Positions 1 to 11,000 of a stretch of 64,000 nt of DNA are shown in pieces; position 1 is the stretch's first letter, and every line of letters begins with the position of its first letter. The notes beneath the pieces are model-generated. The model made no database searches and was not told the origin of the DNA. It worked only from the letters and a program-made list of their open reading frames with translations. Source of the stretch: Rattus norvegicus (taxonomy: Eukaryota; Chordata; Mammalia; Rodentia; Muridae); assembly GCF_036323735.1 (NCBI RefSeq), contig NC_086025.1, forward strand, positions 110,096,688 to 110,160,687. Reading direction: 5' to 3'. The position numbers and the translations under genes are program-made.

Positions 1-1778
1 CCATTGTTGGTTCTGATGACTTCCCTGGACTAATTATGTTGTATTTGTGTTCTTGGTGGCCATTGCACTTCGTCCAGCTGACTTAAGTAAAAGTTGAGCT
101 GTATTTCCTTTAAAGAAACTGGAGTCTGTGAGTTTGCAGTCTTTCCTGGGGCCTCTCTGTATATGCTGACTGCCATCTTTAACACATGACCTGAGAGTGA
201 CAACCCAACATTCTATCCTACTTCCCGTTCATGCCAGAGGGAGAGCCTCTAGCCCTCATAGGTCTTCCCTGAGCATGTACACAGCTCTAATGTGTGCACA
301 GTCTTTGAATTCCCAGGAAGACTTCAGAGTCCCTAATGATCCCTCATTCACGACCTTTTAAAGTTTCTGGCTAGCCTGTGCTGTACATTGTCTCAGCAGC
401 CAAGAACAGTCTTCTTCTACATGCTCCTTTATGTCTCTGGATTGGGACAGCCTCAGGTCTAGCAAAGCCAGCCTTACTTTGAGAGTCTTCCAGCACCAAG
501 ACCTTGAGTGAACTCTTACCCATGTTCTCACTGCTATGGCGTCCACTGGTCTCAAAGCTGAGGAGACTGGACAGTTAGTCTCTTGCTCTCACTGATACCA
601 CACTTCCTACCTGTGCTTTTCTTCCTGCTCAGGATTCTCTTCCTCCTGTGTGCACTTGCCCTACTGTTTCTGCTTAAGCTTGTTTCACTGCTCTGTGTGT
701 TGGAAAGCAGCCATGGTGCTAGTCCAACACCTTGGGATCCTTTTGATTTATTCTACCTATCTGTATTATAGTTCACCCCAATGAAGAGACTGGTTCCTTA
801 GCTAATTTGTTTGCACATCCATGAGAATACTATCCCCTACCCACTGTGGGGCCTCCCCACTCCAGTATCAAATGCCTCTAAGTTGCCATGGCCTTTGAGC
901 CCCTCCTGGTGGTTCTGGACTGTGGTCAGGAAAGCACCAGTAGGAAGGATGGTCATGTGGGATTCAACAGTCTCAGGTTTTCATCTTAGGGTGAAAAAGG
1001 ATAAGGTGCTATTTTTCATCAGGACTGGCTTCCAGAGCAACAGTAACGTCATTCCTATTTTCACTGCCACAATTTGGAGCTCTGTATGTGTGTGTCGTCC
1101 GTGTGTTCTTGAGTATATATGTGTACTACATGTATGCAAGAGCCCATGGAAGACAAAGAAGGCCATCAGGTCACTTGGTAAAAGTAAAAAAAATAAATAA
1201 AGGTAAAACTTGGAATCACCGACAGTTGTGAGCTGCCATCTGCTCGCTAGGAACCAAACCCAGGTCTTCCATAAAAACAGTAAACACTCTGAACCATTGA
1301 ACTATGTCTCAGCTGATCTTAGCTATTCTTTTTTTTTTTTTTTTCTTTTTTTTCTTTTTTCTTTTTTTCGGAGCTGGGGACCGAACCCAGGGCCTTGCGC
1401 TTGTTAGGCAAGCGCTCTATCACTGAGCTAAATCCCCAACCCCGATCTTAGCTATTCTTAAAGAAAGTTTACTGATTAAAACTAAATGCTGGTCAGTCCC
1501 TAGAGATGACCAGAGTGCTCTGGGTAATTGGTGGGTCTAAACCTAAACTGAAACCTGCCAGGGAGCTAAGATCTTGTCTCTGGCTACATGGTCCTCACTG
1601 CTCAGACCTAGGTCCCATGGCCTGGATACCAACCATAGAGACCTAAGGTTGAGCTTACCTCCTGCTACCACTATGGAGGGAGAATGTGCAATGCCCACCA
1701 CATGGAAAGACACTTCAGGCCATAGTGGAAGTATGGTGGCAGCTGCTACACACGGCTTCCCCATGTGTCTCCTGACAG
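1..1778 (+). other. Hsf1: Hsf1 intron 1 (3' part)
   Basis: Intronic sequence before the first visible Hsf1 exon. It holds a diverged B2/B3-type SINE in reverse orientation (about 1085-1314), into which a reverse ID element has inserted, and a TG-rich patch near 1086-1110. Short frames here match nothing I recognise. Positions 1-1080 show no structure beyond C/T-rich stretches around 590-680. Confidence 0.7.
1331..1443 (-). repeat. ID SINE
   Basis: Reverse-oriented ID element (poly-T first, then the complement of the tRNA-Ala-like body). It is flanked by a perfect 16-bp direct repeat, GATCTTAGCTATTCTT, at 1315-1330 and 1444-1459, showing L1-type retroposition into an older SINE. Confidence 0.93.
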
Positions 1779-4700
1779 AGTGGGAACAGCTTCCACGTGT
1801 TTGACCAGGGCCAGTTTGCCAAGGAGGTGCTGCCCAAGTACTTCAAGCACAACAACATGGCCAGCTTTGTGCGGCAGCTCAACATGTGTGAGTACCTCTT
1901 GTGGGATGGTGTGCCTGCTTCCTAGGTGTGGAGAAACAGACCCCAGCATACTGCTAAGGGATGGAGGCCTGGGTTGGCTGAGGAAGGATCCTCATGAGTT
2001 TGACCCTGAATTCTCCAGGAAACAGTATAGGATATGAGGCCCTAACCTAATAGCCACACTTCCATTTGCAAGAGGGCAAGCTATGTGGGGACAAGATCTT
2101 TTCTAACCAAGACTAACTTGCTGTGGTAAATGGACACCAGTCAGAACCTTGTATAGTTCTCTAGGAGGCCCCTTGCCTGCCCTGGCCATGGCTATGGCTA
2201 GGCTGCTGAAGTTCTGGTGCCTGGTCCTCAAACGGAACTCCCCACTTCTACATGCACAGATGGCTTCCGAAAAGTAGTCCACATTGAGCAGGGTGGCCTG
2301 GTCAAGCCTGAGAGGGATGACACCGAGTTCCAGCATCCATGTTTCCTGCGTGGCCAGGAACAGCTCCTTGAGAATATCAAGAGGAAAGTGACCAGCGTGA
2401 GTCACCAGCCCTGAGTACAACCCCTCCCTGCCCTCAGATAGCCCTACTAGCCTAAAAGCATAGCCTGTGCTCATCTATCTCTGACCCCCTCCCCCTTCCC
2501 AGTGTTTCCCACACCCTCCTCACTCCCTGGATGCTAGGTGAAGCACAGGAGCCTACCACAGTCCAGAGCCACTGTCTACTCTTGTATGCCCCACCCCTTA
2601 GGTGTCCACCCTGAAGAGTGAGGACATAAAAATACGCCAGGACAGTGTCACCAGGCTGTTGACAGATGTGCAGCTGATGAAGGGGAAACAGGAGTGTATG
2701 GACTCCAAGCTCCTGGCCATGAAGCAGTAGGTCCCGAGGCTCAGGAGGGTGGCCAGGTTGCTTTGGGTCTCCTACCCCACCCTGCAGAGCCATTCAAGCC
2801 TCCTTCCCCCTTCCCAGCCTGCCTTGGTTTCTATGACAAAACCTTGTCCTGTACATCTCCAAACACATAATGGGGTTGGACATCTCCTACTGCAGCCACT
2901 TCTCACCCCCTACTGGGCTTCACATTGTCAGGATTTGAGCACATAGAGCCCATTTCCAGGTGCCTCCCTGAAAGCCAGGGCTGGCAGGAGCTGACCACAA
3001 CAGTCCTCGGGCCAGACCTCCCCACTGTTCTCTGTTCACAATGACTCCAGCTCCCCCTTTCTCACTCAGTAATGGGATCACAGTTCACAGCTGCCTTTTA
3101 CCCCCCAACTGTGGGTAATCTGCAGTTTAGGGTCTTTCCCAGAGCCCTGTCCTGTGTGTCTAGCCAGTATGTGACAAGTCCTCCATTCCAGCTAGGATCC
3201 TAAGGTATACCATCAGATTCTATCCATGCCCTCCCCCAGCCCTGGCTGACACTAATCCTGCCCTGTAAGTAGAACAGAGTTAGGGAATCAGGAGTGCAGT
3301 AGTCCAGTCCTGTCTGTCAACAGCCTGGCTCTCTGGCTCTTGCGATGTGTTGCAGCGAGAACGAGGCCCTGTGGCGGGAGGTGGCCAGCCTTCGGCAGAA
3401 GCATGCCCAGCAGCAAAAAGTTGTCAACAAGGTGGGCAGAGCTGGTGGTTGGTGGGTTCCCTCCATGACTGGGCCAGGGTGACTGTATCCTTTCTGCCCC
3501 ACAGCTCATCCAATTCCTGATCTCACTGGTGCAGTCGAACCGGATCCTGGGGGTGAAGAGAAAGATGTGAGGCTCTGGAAATGTCTACACTGTCCACTCT
3601 GACCCTGCGCCTTGGTGTCCTCTGCTTGCTGTATATCCTGGGCGCCACCAAGGTCGGTGTAGGCAGTTGACCTGTCTCTTCCCTACAGCCCTCTGATGTT
3701 GAGTGACAGCAGCTCAGCACACTCTGTGCCCAAGTATGGTCGACAGTACTCCCTGGAGCATGTCCATGGTCCCGGCCCATACTCAGTAAGCACCAAGCTC
3801 CATGGGACTGCCAGTAAGTGTGTAGTGGGTGCTGGGTGGCCCAGGCTACCACGGGTATGCCTTGCATGTGGCCTTTGTCTCTAATTGCAGGCTCCATCTC
3901 CAGCCTACAGCAGCTCTAGCCTTTACTCCTCTGATGCTGTCACCAGCTCTGGGCCCATAATCTCCGATATCACTGAGCTGGCTCCCACCAGCCCTTTGGC
4001 CTCCCCAGGCAGGAGCATAGATGAGAGGTGGGGCTGCAGTACCTTTATCCCTCCTATCACCTTAGTGGGTCAGCCTTTATGGACCTTGGGGCAGAGTTGG
4101 AAGTGGGTGGAGCTAACTCAGGCTCCTTCTAACTTGTCTGTCATTGTCTAACATGTTCAGGCCTCTGTCCAGCAGCACCCTGGTCCGTGTCAAGGAAGAG
4201 CCCCCCAGCCCACCTCATAGCCCTCGGGTACTGGAGGCAAGCCCTGGGCGCCCAGCCTCCATGGATACCCCTTTGTCCCCAACTGCCTTCATTGACTCCA
4301 TCCTTCGAGAGAGCGAACCTACCCCTGCTGCCTCAAACACAGCCCCTATGGACACAACCGGAGCCCAAGCCCCTGCACCCCCAGCCCCCTCCACCCCTGA
4401 GAAGTGCCTCAGCGTAGCCTGCCTAGACAAGTGAGTGCTGTGCCCACCCTGCCTCCCTATAGCCTCTGAACCCCAACAGCATGGGATTTCCTCAGGCTGG
4501 GCACGGGGTACCTATGTCTTAGTGAGGCACAATCCCTGCAGTTTGCTGGGAGTTGATGGGTTGGATCTGTTCTCCTAAACCTGAGTGAGGTTGAAGCTGG
4601 GGAGGGAGACCAACCATATCACTAGAAATGGGATATGCCCCTGCCTCTTGGGCCCCCCTTACTACTGCCATCACCCTCTCTTGTGGCAAGCCCCAAGATC

Positions 4701-6339
4701 TTTGGATCTGTCATTCTCCCTAGACCGACACAGGAAATGATGAGTTAAGGTCCAGCCTTGACCACCACCCCTCAGGCACATCCCAAAGGCTGAGTGAGCG
4801 AGGACGGTGGGCATAGATCCCCCGTCCCCCGCCTGCAATGGGGGGGCTCTTGTCTTTGTATCTTGCAGTTTGGCTCGCGCTCCACAGATGTCTGGGGTCG
4901 CCCGCCTCTTCCCCTGCCCCTCTTCCTTTCTGCATGGCCGAGTCCAGCCAGGGTTAGCGCTGCCCCCACTTGGGAGGGAGGAGGACTCCGCCAGGCCCCC
5001 TCCCACAGCCATGGACCAGTTCCCAACCCGGGCATAGCACTTGCCCTGCCTGGCGAAGAGCACCAGGGAATGGTCTCACAGGCTCTGCATCTCCACTGAC
5101 TCCCTTTGCACCAGCCAGTGGCCGTAATAGGGACAAGTTTCCTGCCTGCCCCAGCTACCAGTACAGGCTGCTACGATGAGCTTCCTGTCAGAGTAGGGCA
5201 GGCCCCATGGCACCTACAGAGCCATTTTAACTGCCTTGCCCATGGCCTAAGGCCTCTGGTCTAAGGGAGGACTACCCATGCCAAGCACAGTCCTGTTTCC
5301 TCTCCTTACTCTATTCCTGGTGCAGTGGCAAGACTATCAAACCTGAAAAATCTGCCCTCCTATCCAACAACACCTCTTTCCTTCTTCTCCATCTCCCTCT
5401 TGGCCTGCCTTAGTAACTAAAGCCTCCTAGGATGTCCTGCCCACGGGCCATGCTATATCCCTCCCTCAGCAGCCATGGAGGGCAAGCTCACTACTAGCCC
5501 TTTTGGCATCTTCCCAGAGACACACACACAGTCCCCAGCCCATGCTGGCTATGCAGAAGGACCTTGCTTGGGGGGCTGCAACCAAAGGGGAGCCCTTCTC
5601 CAGCAGGAGTGCGGCTGGGTGGGAGCCTGGGGCATTAGTTCACCTGCCCACTTGCCCTGGGCCAGGAACGAGCTAAGTGATCACCTGGATGCCATGGACT
5701 CCAACCTGGACAACCTGCAGACCATGCTGACAAGCCACGGCTTCAGTGTGGACACCAGTGCCCTGCTGGACGTGAGTCTGGTCATCCCTACCCAACCCGC
5801 TCCATCCCACCCACAAGCCAGCCCTGACTTCCCTCCCTCCTCCTGCAGCTGTTCAGCCCCTCGGTGACCATGCCCGACATGAGCCTGCCTGACCTGGACA
5901 GCAGCCTGGCCAGCGTGCGTAGGCGGGCAGGGTGGGGGGCAGAGGGGGCCATCAACAACCCTCACTGTGTTCTCTGTCCCACAGATTCAGGAACTTCTAT
6001 CTCCCCAAGAGCCTCCCAGGCCTATTGAGGCAGAGAATAGTAACGCCGACTCAGGTGAGCTAAGCTTCTGTGCCCCTCCCAACTCTCACTTCCAACTTGC
6101 CCACCCCCACCATCCTGACCCCATTTCCCACAGGAAAGCAGCTGGTGCACTACACGGCTCAGCCTCTGTTCCTGCTGGACCCTGATGCTGTGGACACAGG
6201 GAGCAGTGAACTGCCTGTGCTCTTTGAGCTGGGGGAGAGCTCCTACTTCTCTGAGGGAGATGACTACACGGATGATCCCACCATCTCTCTTCTGACGGGC
6301 ACTGAACCCCACAAAGCCAAGGACCCCACTGTCTCCTAG
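1779..6339 (+). CDS. Hsf1: Heat shock factor protein 1, exons 2–13 (5'-partial)
   Basis: Master transcription factor of the heat-shock response; it trimerises, enters the nucleus and binds nGAAn repeats. Twelve exons with GT–AG borders were read: 1779-1887, 2260-2396, 2602-2726, 3356-3431, 3505-3566, 3689-3785, 3891-4027, 4161-4430, 5666-5771, 5849-5914, 5985-6054 and 6134-6339 (TAG). They join in one frame to 486 codons plus stop. The first exon (about 39 residues, start of the DNA-binding domain) is upstream of the window, giving about 525 aa as in mouse. The first two exons carry the rest of the winged-helix domain ([30 protein letters not shown]). The next three carry the HR-A/B coiled coil. 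Exon 4161-4430 holds the sumoylation/phosphorylation motif VKEEPPSP. The 66-nt exon 5849-5914 is the known alpha/beta cassette. The C-terminal exons encode the acidic activation domain. Identity is certain from family knowledge; exon borders were read by eye. Confidence 0.97.
4431..5665 (+). other. Hsf1: Hsf1 intron between exons 9 and 10
   Basis: 1.2-kb intron, GC-rich and without SINEs. Open frames on both strands (for example 4671-5136) are a by-product of base composition; none has the codon pattern or similarity expected of a gene. I see nothing else in it. Confidence 0.7.
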
Positions 6340-6690
6340 AGGTTTCAGTTGTCAGGCTGGCTTGGGCCTGGCCCCCAGCCTATTCCTAGGACACGGCTGG
6401 TCCTGGGGAGACAAGACAGTTGGGTAGTCCAGGGAATCCTAGGTCAAGCCAGCACAACCCCAGTGGAGCACAGATGGGACTTGGGCTTGGGCAGTACCTT
6501 GGATCAAGAGGAAGATCCTGAAGGCTGCATACCTGCTGCCTTCACCCCAGCCCCAGGTCTGCTCTCTGGGTCAGAGCTTCACAGCCACACTTGGACTGAC
6601 CCTGCAGGTTGTTCATAAAATTGTATTTTGGATTTTTACATGAGAGTCCCCTTTAACCCTTCACAAATAAATATATATATACATACATAT
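6340..6690 (+). other. Hsf1: Hsf1 3'UTR and poly(A) signal
   Basis: Non-coding sequence after the Hsf1 stop. AATAAA lies at 6666-6671, immediately followed by an AT-rich (TA/CATA)n tract to about 6703, so the mRNA probably ends near 6690. The exact cleavage site cannot be seen. Confidence 0.75.
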
Positions 6691-7860
6691 ATATATATAT
6701 ATACATGCACACGGAGATGGGCAGATGATAAACAGGTTCTACTGTGGCCTCCTGTGTGTTTCCTCCTGCCCTGAGGGATCTGGAAGGTGGGGATGTAGGC
6801 AGGGAGTTCAGAACTTACTACATGTCTCCTTGGAAAAATACAGATACCTGTGATACCCCCTAGACCAACCTTGATCTACAGAACTAGTATTTGCTCACAG
6901 CTTTTTCTTTAGGGGACCAATCTGGCCCATGCTGTTGTCAGCAAGAGTGTTCTGCATGGCCATGCTGGACACGTTGGCAGAGCCAGGCCCTTATCTGTCA
7001 GGCACTGGGCTGCTTCTGAAGTTGTTCCTGCTGTCTCGTCTCGCACTGGGGGAAAGCAGGTGGAAATGGCCTCACAGGTGGCCTAAGGCAGCCAAATTTA
7101 CTGCCCACCCTGCCTAGCACCAGGTAACCACCTAACTGCAGGTTAGGGTCTGTAGCCTGGCAGACTCTAGCGGTAGATAAGCACAAACCTCACCAAGGCA
7201 AGGACGAAGACCTTGGATTGTCAAAAAGACTCTTATATAAAAGTCCTCTGTCTAATTTGGCAGCTACTAAAACTTGGGGCAGAGTATTCACTCTCTTCAG
7301 AGCTCTATGTCAGAGCCAAGGGTAGTTTGGAAGAGTGAGCCAAGCCCAGTCAAGTTTGACCTCTGCAGCACAGCCTAGAGCCACTAGCCCAACTTGTTGA
7401 GCAGCCTGATCTCAAGGAGTTGAGACAGATCCTAAAGGTACAATGTGTAGAATTCCTGGGCCCCAAGCAGTGTACAAATGTCCTCTTCATGGATGGCTCC
7501 ACCTCTAAAAGTGTGGATCTACATTCCTACTGGTGGTACTGGAATCAGGGTGTTTACCTGTCAGAGTCATCCTGTTGAGTCTACATAGCTCTGAGCCCTG
7601 GTCCTGCATGGATTAACAGGGCAGGATAAACTCACTGGGCTTTCCTGAGCAATGACATTGCTGCACCCTGCACTGCTGCCTCCTCCTGTGTCTGCTCTGC
7701 AGCTCAACAGCTTTGTCACATAGTCCCTGAGGTTGTAAACAGCAACCATGTAACCCCTTTCCAGCCCTACCTGAGATGGAGCCTGAGAATTTGAGTCCCC
7801 CTAAAGTAAGCACATGAGGGCGTAGGTCATCCTCAGCAGCCTCTACAACCCCTGTAGGAA
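6691..7860. other. Intergenic, Hsf1–Dgat1 convergent gap
   Basis: About 1.2 kb between the two convergent 3' ends. It starts with an AT-rich microsatellite at about 6671-6703. The remainder is unique, moderately GC-balanced sequence with no SINE and no convincing frame. I see no gene in it. Confidence 0.6.
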
Positions 7861-7876
7861 GGTTTTTAGATAGCTC

Positions 7877-7882
7877 TTTATT
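7877..7882 (-). other. Dgat1: Dgat1 poly(A) signal
   Basis: AATAAA on the minus strand (TTTATT on plus), 196 nt past the Dgat1 stop, so the 3'UTR is short and probably ends near 7860. Confidence 0.8.
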
Positions 7883-8077
7883 GATATCCTCAGCCCCTGG
7901 TCAGCACAGACTCCCAGCACTGGCTCATACCAGCTGGACTCAGGTGCCATCCCCAAGAGCAGGAGTAGGCCCCATAGGGGCAGAGAGGCCTCCCAGACTA
8001 GGAGGAGTGTGCAGGCAGCCAGGAAGCCCTCCAGAACTCCAGGCCCAGGTTAGGGAGGGCTGGCCTTTGGCAGTAGC

Positions 8078-11000
8078 TCAGGCCCCTACTGGGGCATCAT
8101 AGTTGAGCACGTAGTAGTCGTGGACATACATGAGCACAGCCACCGGTTGCCCAATGATGAGTGTCACCCACACAGCTGCATTGCCATAGTTCCCTTGGAA
8201 GAAGCGGTTCACAATCCAGGCCAGTGGGACCTGAGAACACATGAGGCTACAGTCAGGTGGCTACAATGGCCACAGAAGATGGGAGTCTAACACAGATGTA
8301 GGCTAAGAAACAAGCTTCGCAGAGTTCCTCACCTGAGCCATCATGGCTGTGAATGCCCAGAGGCGGAACATCCTCAGGGGAATGCTCACTAGGTACTGAA
8401 CAGGGATAAGAGAAGTCAGGGTTTCAACTGGTGGCCACAGCCCTGCCCAGAGGTGAAGTGGGGTGTGCAGAGCACTGACCTCATGGAAGAAGGCTGACGC
8501 CAAAAAGACCCCAGTCCTGGCCATCCATTTGTTGCTGCCCAGTCTGAGCATAGGCTTGTAGAAGTGTCTGCGGAGCAAGGAAGCCATAGGATGAGGCTAA
8601 TGCCATAGGGCCCAGGTCTACAACCATATTCCACAGGTGCATACACCGTCCTACCTGATGCACCACTTGTGCACGGGGATATTCCAGTTCTGCCAAAAGT
8701 AGGTGACAGACTCAGCATTCCTTGGGGTCAAGAAACAATGGGATAAGCAGAACATGCTATATGACCTACCCAGATTCCCCAGAAACACGCCACTCACCAC
8801 CAGTCCCTGTAGAACTCGCGGTCTCCAAACTGCAGGAGCTCTGCCACAGCATTGAGACATGAGTGGAAAAGCCAATAGAAGAAGATGAGCCATATCAGAT
8901 GGTTGGGGACCTTTGGGAGACAAAGCTCCAGGTTGCAAACTTACAGACTCCACCTTTCCTTCACACTCATCCCGCTGGAGTCTCTGACACTCACCGCCAG
9001 CTTTAAGAGACGCTCAATGATTCGTGAATAGTCCATGTCCTGTGGAAACAGGCTGCCTCAGCTAGCTATATCATCTACCCCGCCCACCCCTGCCACCAGG
9101 GAGCCTGACCTCACCTTGAAGGGCTTCATGGAGTTCTGGATAGTAGGGACCATCCACTGCAAAGGAAATAAATACCACATCAGTTTCCCTGGGCTGCACT
9201 GAGCCCTACCATACACCCACTCACCACTTACCTGCTGGATCAGCCCCACTTGAAGCTGGGTGAAAAAGAGCTGGGGAAGAACAGAGCAGTCAGCTGAGAC
9301 TTGAGTTCCATATACACCCAAGCCCTGCCCATACCTCTGGGTCCAAACCTCACCATCTCAAGAACCCGCCGTAGCAGAAAGCGCTTTCGTATTCGGGGGG
9401 ATCGAGGAAAGTTGAGTTCATAACACAAAGTAGGAGCAAAGATGAAGTAATAGAGATCTAGAAGGGAAGGGTAGGTGCTCAGACTACACAGCCCTGAACC
9501 TGACTTACAGTCTTGCCTCGGAGAGTCCCAACTCAACAGCTCCTCACCTCGGTAGGTCAGGTTGTCCGGATAGCTTACAGTGTTCTGGGCAGCAGCCCCA
9601 CTGACCTTCTTCCCTGCAGACACTGACAGCAAAGAAAGACAGCAGTGAGAGCCACGGAGCCCAGTCTCTGTCCTATAGGTGAATCCCAATCCTGACAGCC
9701 TCTTACCAGCTTTGGCCTTGACCCTTCGCTGGCGGCACCACAGATTGACATCCCGGTAGGAGAAAAGCTTGAGGAAGATGATGGAGTATGATGCCAGAGC
9801 AAACAGGGAACCCACTGCAAGATAGGTGGCTCAGCCATGTCTGCCCACACACCACAGCTAACACAGGAAGGTGGTGGGCTCAGCTGTGACCACCCACATC
9901 CCATGAACAACCTGGGGTCAGCTCAACATGGGATGGTTGGGATGGAGACACACCTGGAGTGATAGACTCAACCAGTAAGGCCACAGCTGCTGGGAAGCAG
10001 ATAATTGTGGCCAGGTTAACCACATGTAGCAGCAGCCCCATCTGCTCTGTCAGGGCACCCTGGAGAAGAAGAGAGCATTCAACCAGGTCCTCTGCCCCGG
10101 GAGAGAACTATCAGGCCTAGTAAGAAGTCATCTCAAGCAAGCACCAGTGACTTTTAGCAAGGATGGAGATAGGCACCACTTACCACTGACAGGCGCTTCT
10201 CAATCTGAAATGTAGCCACAATAAAGATATTGGATGCTGAGGACAGAAGCATCACAGGACAGGGTCAGGCTCTGGTCAACCTGTTCCCCCACCCATGGCC
10301 CTTCTTGGACTGCAGCTCACCAATGATCAAGCATGGGGCAGGCCAGCTGTAGGGGTCCTTCAGAAACAGAGACACCACCTGGATGGGATCCACCAGGATG
10401 CCATACCTGAGAGTGGGACAATGGGAGCCTGAATAGAGGGGGCCTCAGGGCCTAGGCAGGCTGGGGTGGGGTAAGAGGAGCCTGGAAGAGGTACTCACTT
10501 GATAAGATTCTCTAAAAATAACCTTGCATTACTCAGGATCTGCAAGAGACAATCAGGAGGGTTCAGCCCTGGTGGTGCTATGATGGCTCACTTTACCCCA
10601 GCACTTGGCCTGGAAAATAGCTGTAGCACTCTTAGCAAGGGACCAGGCCCTCTTGACAGCACAAACCAAGTGAGAGATTGAGAGGGGGGTGCCTACCCTT
10701 GCCCAGAGTAAGTTGTCCCTTTGGTGTCAAGAGAGACAAGAGGCAGCAGAAAGACTCATCGAAGCAAAAAAGGGCAGGAGTGGATGTTTCTGTACCTGAG
10801 TCAAATACTCTAGCAATAGGCAAAACTCCAAGAATATGGCCCCATGCAGCTCACTTAGAGGAGTGTGCCTCTGGATTCTAGCCTGAGACTCAGTGCTTGG
10901 CTCTCTACCCTTATCCATCTCATAGGCACTCGATATAGGCTGCCACTTCCCACTACCCAGACAGACGGAAACAGTGGGTAAGACAAGGCAACACTGGTGA

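Noticed and set aside
4671..5136. Several overlapping frames on both strands in an Hsf1 intron
   Set aside because: GC-rich intron; the frames have no family match and overlap each other on both strands.
7440..7560. Stretch reading like LFMDGSTS, weakly recalling a retroviral RNase H motif
   Set aside because: Only a few residues match, no flanking pol similarity or LTR, and the frame is short.
9240..9815. 191-codon minus-strand frame in Dgat1
   Set aside because: It is Dgat1 exons 7-9 read through retained introns; the spliced exons explain the coding part.
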